NCBI GenBank assembly: GCA_013695905.1
Contig: JACCZQ010000046.1
Span: forward strand, 1 to 6,565
Length of the DNA: 6,565 nt
Reading direction: 5' to 3'
From: Chthoniobacterales bacterium
GTDB taxonomy: Bacteria > Verrucomicrobiota > Verrucomicrobiia > Chthoniobacterales > UBA10450
The translations under genes and the position numbers were made by a program. Below are positions 1-6,151 of the stretch, piece after piece. Below the pieces are notes generated by a model, which searched no databases, was not told the origin of the DNA, and saw only the letters and a list, made by a program, of their open reading frames with translations. The number at the start of each line of letters is the position of its first letter. Positions within the stretch are counted from its first letter, which is position 1.

Positions 1-1390
1 CGCCGAGCGTGGGCGCGATGGCGTCGGCTTCTTCCATCGGCACATCCTGCGATTGCAGGTAGGTCTTGTAACGGTAGAACCGCGCCACGACGGCGAAGAT
101 GGCTGTCGCCACCAGCATGAGGACGGCGAAGAAGATGTAGTAGCTGAAGTCGCTCATCTTCGCGGAGCCGTCTTCGTTCAGAATGACGAAGTTCACGCCA
201 GCCGTGAACATGTTCCCCATCGAGACGCTGAAGAGAAACGCGGCCATGACGGCGCTCTTCATCTTGTTCGGCGCCTGCGTGTAGGAGAACTCGAGCGCGG
301 TGATGGAGACCATCACTTCACCCATGGTGAGGATGGCGTAGGCGAGCATCTGCCACCAGAGGCTCGGGCGCTGGCCGAGATCGATGAGATGCTGGATGTA
401 GGCGATGACGAGGAAGCTGAAAGCGGTGATGAAAAGGCCGATGCCGATTCTGCGCAACGGTGTGACCTCGAAGAAGCGGCCCATGAACGGGTAGATGAAG
501 TAGTTCACCACCGGGATGAACAGCAGGATCATGATCGGGTTCGCCGTCTGCACCTGCTCCGGGAGCAATTGCATGCCGAGGAAACTCAGATCCATGTTCC
601 GCGCTTGCAGCGTCCAGGCGCCGCCGCTGCTCTGATCCCAGAGCGACCAGAAGACGGCGATGAACACGTAAATAATCGCCAGCCTTCCCAGCGCGCCGAG
701 CCCTTCGCGGCTGAAGAGCTGGCGGATGAACCCCATGCCGGCGGGCGGGATGTGGACGAATTTCTTGCGGCCCGCCCAGAAAAAAATGGTGGCGATGACC
801 ATTGCGACACCGGGCAGGCCAAACGCCCAGCGCGGTCCCCAATTCGGATTATTAAGGAGAATGGGACAGACGATGGTGGAGACAAAGGAGCCGGCGTTGA
901 TGGAGAAATAGAACCAGCCGAAAACTTTCGAGAGCAGGTGCTTGTTCGACTCGCCGAACTGGTCACCGACGTTCGCGGAGACGCACGGCTTAATGCCGCC
1001 GGAGCCGAGCGCGATCAGCCCGAGGCCGATCATCAACCCGGTGCGCGTGTCATCGAGCGCGAGCGCGAAGTGGCCGAGGCAGTAAACGATCGAAAGCCAC
1101 AGAATGGTGCGATATTTTCCGAGAAACGTTTCCGCAATGATCGCGCCGAGAACCGGCAGGAAGTAAACCGCACCGACGAAAAGCGAGAAGTAGCCGCGCG
1201 CCTCCGCGTCGCTCATCGTGTCGAGCTCCCCCGTGCTCTTCACGAGGTAGGTCGTCATGAAGATGATGAGGATGGAGCGCATCCCGTAGAACGAGAATCG
1301 CTCCGCCGCTTCGTTGCCGATGATGTACGGCACGCCCGGCGGCATGGTGGAGATGTTCGGCGGCTTGGTGGCGTATTCGGTCGTGGCCAT
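1..1390 (-). CDS. POT/PTR2 peptide transporter, PepT-like 12-helix type (3' end outside window)
   Basis: Proton-coupled oligopeptide symporter of the inner membrane (MFS, POT/PTR2 family). 463 codons are visible from ATG at 1388-1390; the frame is still open at the left edge, and the last helix followed by a hydrophilic tail suggests only a few residues are missing. Family marks seen: the TM1 motif ExxERFxxYG (E27, E30, R31, F32, Y35, G36); GSGGIKPCVSANVGDQF at 129-145, with the TM4 lysine K134; the PTR2 second signature FYFSINAGSF near 160-169; FWSLWDQSSGGAW near 247-259; MGEVMVSITALEFSYTQAP near 356-374, with E358. These wordings are closer to animal SLC15/PepT than to bacterial DtpT. TM6 runs almost directly to TM7, so the extra helices HA and HB of most bacterial members appear absent. 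A good Shine-Dalgarno supports the start. It lies 50 bp after another POT gene and is probably co-transcribed with it. Substrate is inferred from family only; the family identity is secure. Confidence 0.93.
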   Translation of the reverse strand, partial: MATTEYATKPPNISTMPPGVPYIIGNEAAERFSFYGMRSILIIFMTTYLVKSTGELDTMSDAEARGYFSLFVGAVYFLPVLGAIIAETFLGKYRTILWLSIVYCLGHFALALDDTRTGLMIGLGLIALGSGGIKPCVSANVGDQFGESNKHLLSKVFGWFYFSINAGSFVSTIVCPILLNNPNWGPRWAFGLPGVAMVIATIFFWAGRKKFVHIPPAGMGFIRQLFSREGLGALGRLAIIYVFIAVFWSLWDQSSGGAWTLQARNMDLSFLGMQLLPEQVQTANPIMILLFIPVVNYFIYPFMGRFFEVTPLRRIGIGLFITAFSFLVIAYIQHLIDLGQRPSLWWQMLAYAILTMGEVMVSITALEFSYTQAPNKMKSAVMAAFLFSVSMGNMFTAGVNFVILNEDGSAKMSDFSYYIFFAVLMLVATAIFAVVARFYRYKTYLQSQDVPMEEADAIAPTLG

Positions 1391-1399
1391 CGTGGTGAA

Positions 1400-1405
1400 C
1401 TCCTT
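1400..1405 (-). promoter_or_regulatory. Ribosome binding site of the distal POT gene
   Basis: On the minus strand AAGGAG lies 9 nt before the ATG at 1390, inside AGAAAGGAGTTC. It is the only clear Shine-Dalgarno site in front of any gene in this window, and it fixes the start of the PepT-like transporter. Confidence 0.75.
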
Positions 1406-1440
1406 TCTCTCTGCCGGGCTTCAGCAGGTGCTGCTCAGAG

Positions 1441-3060
1441 TCAGGTTTTGTCGCGGCCGGGCTTCGTCTCGTCCTGCGGGAAGAGGCCGGAGGCCTGCTG
1501 CTCGCCGATCTCTTTGTAACCGGCGAGTTCCTCGTCGTCGCGCAGAGTGTCGAGATGCATCAGGCGTCGCACGAAAGGCGACAGCAACAGCAGGACAACG
1601 CCGACGCCGACCGTGACCCAGCCGATCCTCGAATAAACGTCGAGCACAATCCCTTTCGCGGCCGCGGCCTCTCCTTCCACGGCACCGGAGCCGGTCGCGG
1701 CAGCGATGAGACCTGCGGCGAAGTTGCCCGCCGCGGAGGCGAAGAACCACGTGCCCATGATGAGACTCGCCATGTGGCGCGGCGCGAGGCGGTTCATCGC
1801 CGAGAGACCCACCGGTGATAGACATAGCTCGCCTGTGGTATGGAGCAGGTAGATGAGGAAGATGAAGATGACCGGCGTGGGGTTATCCAGCCCCACCGCA
1901 TAAGCGCCCGCCACGAGCACGAGGAAACCGGCACCGAGCTGGATCATCGCCAGGCCGAACTTGGCTGGAGCCGAGGGCTCCAGTCCGCGCCGGCCGAGCG
2001 CCGTCCAGAGCCAGGCGAAGAGCGGCGCCAGCAGGATGATGTAGCCGGGATTCACCGACTGGAAGATGGACGCCTGCACTTCGAGTCCCGCCATGTTGCG
2101 ATCCACATGCCGATCGGTGAAAAGGTTCAACGACGAACCGGCCTGCTCGAATAACGCCCAGAAAAGGATCGAGCCGATGATCAGGAACATCGCGGCAAAA
2201 ATCCGGTCACGATCCTGCGCGGCCAGCTTCACCACGGCGGTATAGATCACGTAAGCGACGAGGATTAAACCGGCGATGCCGAGCAGCGTGCCGACCAGGC
2301 TTTGGTATTGGATCAGCACCCAGATGATCCCGACCGCGCCGATGCCGACGAGATACAGCAGCCATTCAAACTTCAATCCCGCCACGCGCCGCTCCAGCCG
2401 CGCCGGATCGCGCGGTTCGCCTTTGCCCATGAGCAACGGCTTGAAGACCGTGAACACGATCAACCCTGCGACCATCCCGATGCCGGCCAACCCGAAGCCG
2501 TAGGCCCAGCCGTAGGTTTGCCCGAGGTAACCGCAGAGCGCCGAGCCAGCCGCGGCGCCGACGTTGATGCCCATGTAAAAGATCGTGTAGGCGCCGTCGC
2601 GTCGCACATCGGTGCGCGGGTAAAGCTGACCCACGATGACGGAGATGTTCGCCTTCAGGAAGCCGGAGCCGACGATGATAAAGGCGAGCGCCAGCCAGAG
2701 CACATTCATCATGGGATCGTCCTGCCCGCCCGATCCTTCGAAAGCCATGAGCACGTGGCCGAAACTGAGGAGCACCGCGCCGAACACCACCGCCTTTCGT
2801 TGCCCGAGATAACGATCGGCCAGGTAGCCGCCAATCACCGGCATGATGTAAACCAGGGCGGTGTAGGCGCCGTAGATGATCGACGCCCGCTCATCGGAGA
2901 ACAGCCAGTGCTGGACGAGATAGAAGATGAGCAGTGCGCGCATCCCGTAGTAGGAGAAGCGCTCCCACATCTCCGCGAAGAAGAGGACAAAGAGGCCGCG
3001 CGGATGGCCCAGCAAAGACTTCGTGTCGTATCCGGAGCTGTCGGGTGTGGCAGTGACCAT
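1441..3060 (-). CDS. POT/PTR2 peptide MFS transporter, bacterial DtpT-like 14-helix type
   Basis: Proton-driven di-/tripeptide importer of the inner membrane, 539 aa, the usual size for bacterial POT proteins. Seen in the protein: TM1 motif ExxERFxYYG (E30, E33, R34, Y37, Y38, G39); a PTR2 first-signature region GGYLADRYLGQRKAVVFG at 77-94; K136 in GSGFLKANIS on TM4; FYMGINVGAAAG near 161-172; FWALFEQAGSSLNLF at 300-314 with E305 on TM7; TTGELCLSPVGLS at 408-420 with E411 on TM10. Two extra hydrophobic segments at about 232-275, between TM6 and TM7, fit helices HA and HB of the bacterial type. The C-terminal tail after about residue 500 is charged and cytoplasmic. ATG at 3058-3060 is chosen because the TM1 motif then sits at the family's usual distance from the N-terminus; no Shine-Dalgarno is visible. 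It leads the likely two-gene transporter unit, 50 bp before the PepT-like gene. Exact substrate and a dtpT symbol cannot be assigned from sequence alone. Confidence 0.95.
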   Translation of the reverse strand: MVTATPDSSGYDTKSLLGHPRGLFVLFFAEMWERFSYYGMRALLIFYLVQHWLFSDERASIIYGAYTALVYIMPVIGGYLADRYLGQRKAVVFGAVLLSFGHVLMAFEGSGGQDDPMMNVLWLALAFIIVGSGFLKANISVIVGQLYPRTDVRRDGAYTIFYMGINVGAAAGSALCGYLGQTYGWAYGFGLAGIGMVAGLIVFTVFKPLLMGKGEPRDPARLERRVAGLKFEWLLYLVGIGAVGIIWVLIQYQSLVGTLLGIAGLILVAYVIYTAVVKLAAQDRDRIFAAMFLIIGSILFWALFEQAGSSLNLFTDRHVDRNMAGLEVQASIFQSVNPGYIILLAPLFAWLWTALGRRGLEPSAPAKFGLAMIQLGAGFLVLVAGAYAVGLDNPTPVIFIFLIYLLHTTGELCLSPVGLSAMNRLAPRHMASLIMGTWFFASAAGNFAAGLIAAATGSGAVEGEAAAAKGIVLDVYSRIGWVTVGVGVVLLLLSPFVRRLMHLDTLRDDEELAGYKEIGEQQASGLFPQDETKPGRDKT

Positions 3061-3067
3061 GGCGTTA

Positions 3068-3136
3068 TTATTTCTGCGGTTGAGCTGACGCTTTCCCAGG
3101 GCCTCCGACGCGGTGCGCGTATTCGGTTTTCGCCAT
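3068..3136 (-). CDS. Possible 22-codon leader ORF before the POT gene
   Basis: Between the His-rich gene and the POT transporter the minus strand has an ATG (3134-3136) opening a 22-codon frame that begins MAKTEYAHRVGG, ends in tandem TAA TAA, and stops only 7 nt before the transporter ATG. It has no Shine-Dalgarno and no recognised family. Its first residues (MAKTEYA) resemble the start of the distal PepT-like transporter (MATTEYA), including an 11-nt identity, ACCGAATACGC. It could be a translated leader peptide, a relic of a duplicated transporter start, or chance. Coding status is uncertain. Confidence 0.2.
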   Translation of the reverse strand: MAKTEYAHRVGGPGKASAQPQK

Positions 3137-3160
3137 GGAGGGGAGATCCCTTAGCTCCGA

Positions 3161-3478
3161 CTAACGGGGATCGGCCGGAGGCGTGGCGGCTGGTGTCGCC
3201 GGAGGAAAGAACTGGGCGGGCGTGCCGGCAGGCGCTGGACTGGCGGCGGGGCCGCCATGCGTGTGTGGGTGCTGCTCACCGGGACCGTGGGCGTGATCGT
3301 GACCAGCATGTGCGTCGGCTTTGCCGGGAGCGTGGCCGTGCTCACCTGGCTTGGCGTGATCTTTCCCGTGCTTGTCGTGGTGGGAAAGCTCGTCAGGGCT
3401 GTGACGTTCGCACGAGCAGAAGAGGACGAGAGCGGTCGAGGCCGAAACGACCGCGGCTTTTCGTAAAAAAGAGCGCAT
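3161..3478 (-). CDS. Small His-rich putative lipoprotein, hypothetical
   Basis: 105 aa from ATG at 3476-3478. The N-terminus has positive charges (R2, R6, K7), a hydrophobic core (AVVSASTALVLF) and then Cys-Ser-Cys, which looks like a lipoprotein signal peptide with C23 as the lipidated residue, although -3 is Phe and the lipobox is not textbook. Residues 26-74 hold 14 histidines among Asp, Glu, Lys and Gly (for example HAGHDHAHG), and 77-105 are Pro/Ala-rich. I know no family for it. His-rich exported segments commonly bind Zn, Ni, Cu or Co, so metal binding or storage at the envelope is an inference. An in-frame ATG at 3494-3496 would add six residues, and the frame is open to 3607, but the 3478 start gives the best signal peptide. 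No Shine-Dalgarno is seen. It lies 100 bp upstream of the POT gene on the same strand, so read-through is possible. The opposite-strand frame here is hydrophobic only because His codons read as Val/Met when reversed. Confidence 0.6.
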   Translation of the reverse strand: MRSFLRKAAVVSASTALVLFCSCERHSPDELSHHDKHGKDHAKPGEHGHAPGKADAHAGHDHAHGPGEQHPHTHGGPAASPAPAGTPAQFFPPATPAATPPADPR

Positions 3479-3688
3479 CGGCCGGAGAGTAGCCATCGGG
3501 GAAGAATCGGTGCAAGGGTAAACGGCGGCCGCTTTTCGGCTGCACATGATTTCTGGTCGGAAGCGCCGGGCGACGGGCCGGGCAAGCGCGGCGACGGCCT
3601 GCTGCACTTCTTCATCGCAGCCAGCGCGAGCCGCCGCACCACGCTTCCTGATTGAAAGCGGCTACGGCGGAACTACTATAGGTGCCCC
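3479..3688. other. Divergent intergenic region
   Basis: This 210-bp gap separates the leftward His-rich/transporter block from the rightward ftsK block. Open frames crossing it on both strands are Ser/Pro/Arg-rich with no family features, and I take them as non-coding. Its right end carries the candidate ftsK promoter. I saw no convincing promoter for the minus-strand gene, no terminator, and no long inverted repeat. Confidence 0.5.
3652..3679 (+). promoter_or_regulatory. Candidate sigma70-type promoter for ftsK
   Basis: TTGAAA (3652-3657) and TACTAT (3674-3679) match the -35 and -10 consensus at 5/6 and 4/6 positions with a 16-bp spacer. A start site about 7 nt after the -10 would fall near 3686, only a few bases before the GTG start of ftsK, giving a leaderless or nearly leaderless mRNA. 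The call rests on motif matching by eye. Confidence 0.3.
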
Positions 3689-6133
3689 GTGGCCCGCTCG
3701 GCTAAACACAATGCCTGGAACGAAGTCTTCGCGCTCATTTTACTGGGCGCGGGCACTTTGCTCTTCCTCGCGCTGATCTCCTACGCGCCGAAAGATCTGC
3801 CGTCGTGGATCTGGTTCAGCAAGGTCTCGACGCCGAACTCGCCCGCGCAGAATTTCATCGGGCCGCTGGGGGCGATCGTCGCCGGCTTCTGTTACTTCAT
3901 GATCGGCGCCGCGTCGTATCTCCTCGCGGTGGCGCTGCTCGGCTTCGGCGCGGCGAAGTTGTTCTACGCGCAGCTGCGGGTCTCGAAACGCGCCTTCTGG
4001 ATCGCGGTGTTCATCATTTCCGGCGCGTGCCTGCTGCATCTGCAGACGCAATTTCTGCGCGATTGGCCGCAAACCTTTAACATCCAGGGCCCGGGCGGCT
4101 GGCTTGGCTACGCGCTCGGCGGAGGTTTGTTCGAGCGACTGATGGGCAGCGTCGGGTCGATGATCCTGCTGAGCGGCCTCTACGTCTCGAGTCTGATCCT
4201 GATGACGGGCCTGCGGCCGGTGCATCTGGTGCGCGAGGCGGTGGCGAGCACGCACCGCGGAGTCCAAAACTGGCGCGAATGGCGCCTGAACCGCCGACTG
4301 CGTGCGACCGACATGAAGGGGAAGCTGGAGATCAGTCAGCGGGAGCTGGAGAAACGCCAGCGCTCCATCGAACGCCAGCTGAAGAAGAAGGGCGTGGCCG
4401 TCTCCGAGCCGGCGGCGTTTATCCCACTGGAAGAGCTGGCGAATCGCCCGAAGCCGAACATCGTCGATACGACCGCGCTGCCTAACGAGTCGCCGAACGG
4501 CCGCAAAAAGCCCACGCTGGCCGAACTGCGAAAAAATGAGAAAGCGCAGGCCGCGTTACCCGGCCTAACGAGTGGCACCTGGGAGAACGAGAACTACACG
4601 CTCCCCGGTCTCGACCTGCTGGATGAACACGACGCCGAGGGGCGCGTGGCCGCCGATCCCACGGAGCTGGAGCGCATCCAGCAGACGCTGATCGACACCC
4701 TCGGGCAGTTCGGCATCGCGGTCGCGCCGGGCGACATCACCCGCGGCCCTACCATCACCCGCTACGAAGTTTATCCCGCCAAAGGCGTCCGCGTGGACAA
4801 GATCGTCAGCCTGGAGCGCGACCTCGCCCGCGCCACGCGCGCCGAACGCATCAACATCCTCGCGCCCATCCCCGGCAAGGACACGGTTGGCATCGAGTTG
4901 GCGAACAGCCGCAAGGTCAAGGTGACGCTGCGCGAGCTGATGCAGTCTCCGGATTGGACCGAGACAAAAGCGAAACTCCCGATCGCGCTCGGCAAAGACG
5001 TTTACGGCAAGACCATCATCGCCGATCTCGCGCAGATGCCGCATCTGCTCGTCGCCGGCACCACCGGCAGCGGCAAGAGCGTCTGCATCAATGCGCTCAT
5101 CGCCAGCATGCTCTACCGCTTCACGCCGGAAGAGCTGCGCTTCATCATGATCGATCCGAAAGTGGTCGAAATGCAGGTTTATAACGACCTCCCGCATCTC
5201 ATCATTCCGGTCGTCACCGATCCGAAGAAGGTGCTGCTCGCGTTGCGGCACGTGATTCTGGAGATGGAGAACCGCTACAAGATTTTCGCGAAGAGCGGCG
5301 TGCGGAACATTACCAGCTTCAATGGGCGACTGAAAAAGAAGACGCAGAAGGAGCTGGACGCGGAGAGTGGCGCAAGTTTCCAACTTGCAGAATCCGGAGG
5401 CGAGCAAGTTGAAAACTTGCTCCACAAGCCGATTACCGTCCCACGCGATGACGAGCCGATCATTCCCGACAAGCTCCCCTACATCGTCGTCATCATCGAC
5501 GAGCTCGCCGATCTGATGCAAACAGCACCTGCTGATGTGGAGAGCGCCATCGCCCGCATCACGCAGATGGCGCGCGCAGCTGGCATTCACCTCATCGTGG
5601 CCACGCAGACGCCGCGCGCGGACGTCGTGACCGGTGTGATCAAGGCGAACATTCCCAGCCGCATCGCCTTCCAGGTGGCGTCGAAGATCGATAGCCGCGT
5701 GATCCTTGATGAGAACGGCGCCGACCGCTTGTTGGGCCAGGGGGACATGCTGTATCTGCCGCCGAGCACGTCGCGCCTTATTCGCGCGCAGGGTGTGCTG
5801 GTCACCGACGACGAAATCAAGCGTCTCGTCGATTTCGTCTCCGCGCAGAGCCCCGCCTCCTACGACGCTGCGATCACCGAGAAAATGTCGGGCGCCGGCA
5901 GCGGCGAAGAGGGCGAAGAAGTGACCGACGAAGATGAGGAGCTGGTCGAGAAGTGCCTCGAAATCATTCGCCAGGAGAAGCGCGCCTCTACCTCGCTGCT
6001 GCAACGACGCCTCCGCCTCGGCTACACGCGCGCGGCCCGGATCGTTGATATTCTGGAGCAGCGCGGCATATTGGGACCCGGCGAAGGCGCGAAACCGCGC
6101 GAGATTCTGGTCGATCTCGACGCCGCGGTTTAA
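3689..6133 (+). CDS. ftsK: DNA translocase FtsK
   Basis: ATP-driven double-stranded DNA pump at the division septum that clears chromosome termini and, in known systems, activates XerCD/dif dimer resolution. It is 814 aa, near SpoIIIE size and much shorter than E. coli FtsK because the linker is short. Layout: about four TM helices (roughly 12-33, 58-90, 102-120, 151-175) forming the 4TM anchor; a charged linker with a probable coiled coil (about 210-235) and a Pro-containing stretch; the alpha domain at about 325-425; the RecA-like beta motor with Walker A GTTGSGKS at 457-464 (K463) and Walker B IVVIIDE ending D604-E605; an acidic stretch at about 735-751; and the gamma winged helix at about 749-810 with LQRRLRLGYTRAARIVDILE, the type that reads KOPS/SRS sites. 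The start is GTG at 3689: an in-frame TGA lies at 3653-3655 and no other usual start codon falls between. A palindromic element is inserted in frame at about residues 560-579. ATQTPRADVVTG at 638-649 differs from the common ATQRPSVDVITG. A RodZ-like gene follows 18 bp later. Confidence 0.97.
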   Translation: MARSAKHNAWNEVFALILLGAGTLLFLALISYAPKDLPSWIWFSKVSTPNSPAQNFIGPLGAIVAGFCYFMIGAASYLLAVALLGFGAAKLFYAQLRVSKRAFWIAVFIISGACLLHLQTQFLRDWPQTFNIQGPGGWLGYALGGGLFERLMGSVGSMILLSGLYVSSLILMTGLRPVHLVREAVASTHRGVQNWREWRLNRRLRATDMKGKLEISQRELEKRQRSIERQLKKKGVAVSEPAAFIPLEELANRPKPNIVDTTALPNESPNGRKKPTLAELRKNEKAQAALPGLTSGTWENENYTLPGLDLLDEHDAEGRVAADPTELERIQQTLIDTLGQFGIAVAPGDITRGPTITRYEVYPAKGVRVDKIVSLERDLARATRAERINILAPIPGKDTVGIELANSRKVKVTLRELMQSPDWTETKAKLPIALGKDVYGKTIIADLAQMPHLLVAGTTGSGKSVCINALIASMLYRFTPEELRFIMIDPKVVEMQVYNDLPHLIIPVVTDPKKVLLALRHVILEMENRYKIFAKSGVRNITSFNGRLKKKTQKELDAESGASFQLAESGGEQVENLLHKPITVPRDDEPIIPDKLPYIVVIIDELADLMQTAPADVESAIARITQMARAAGIHLIVATQTPRADVVTGVIKANIPSRIAFQVASKIDSRVILDENGADRLLGQGDMLYLPPSTSRLIRAQGVLVTDDEIKRLVDFVSAQSPASYDAAITEKMSGAGSGEEGEEVTDEDEELVEKCLEIIRQEKRASTSLLQRRLRLGYTRAARIVDILEQRGILGPGEGAKPREILVDLDAAV
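5367..5425. repeat. Double-palindrome REP-like element inside ftsK
   Basis: Two short perfect hairpins lie side by side: GCAAGTT-tcc-AACTTGC at 5372-5388 and AGCAAGTT-gaa-AACTTGCT at 5403-5421. The second core is also the reverse complement of the first with one mismatch, and the outer GTGG (5367-5370) and CCAC (5422-5425) pair as well. The whole 59 bp can therefore fold into one long stem, mismatched at 5371/5421 and once in the core, around a 15-nt spacer (5389-5403). It is read through in frame as about 20 residues (S560-H579) before Walker B. Such paired palindromes look like dispersed REP/BIME elements; I see only this copy here and no transposase. Confidence 0.75.
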
Positions 6134-6151
6134 GCGACGCACACCACACTC

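Noticed and set aside
1409..1440. Small inverted repeat AGCAG-GTG-CTGCT (1423-1435) with outer CTCTG/CAGAG in the gap between the two POT genes
   Set aside because: The stem is only 5 bp with a 3-nt loop and has no U-tract, which is too weak to call a terminator or regulatory hairpin.
53..1519. 488-codon open frame on the plus strand
   Set aside because: It is the antisense of the PepT-like transporter. The product is rich in Arg, Asp, Glu and His with no domain, while the minus strand has clear POT motifs and a Shine-Dalgarno.
3140..3165. GGAG/CTCC and GGGA/TCCC self-complementary bits after the His-rich stop codon
   Set aside because: Stems of 4 bp without a T-run are not a credible terminator.
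3257..3466. 69-codon hydrophobic plus-strand frame resembling a small membrane protein
   Set aside because: The hydrophobicity follows from reading CAC/CAT His codons of the lipoprotein backwards as GTG/ATG. It has no ribosome site or family match.
2302..3492. 396-codon plus-strand frame
   Set aside because: It covers the DtpT-like gene, the leader region and the His-rich gene on the opposite strand. Its composition is that of a GC-rich shadow, with no family features.
3151..3642. 163-codon minus-strand frame overlapping the His-rich gene
   Set aside because: It is a Ser/Pro/Arg-rich product in another frame with no signal peptide. The overlapping frame with a lipoprotein-like start and a composed His-rich domain is more credible.
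4565..6142. 525-codon minus-strand frame
   Set aside because: It is the antisense of the FtsK motor and gamma domains, which are unmistakable on the plus strand.
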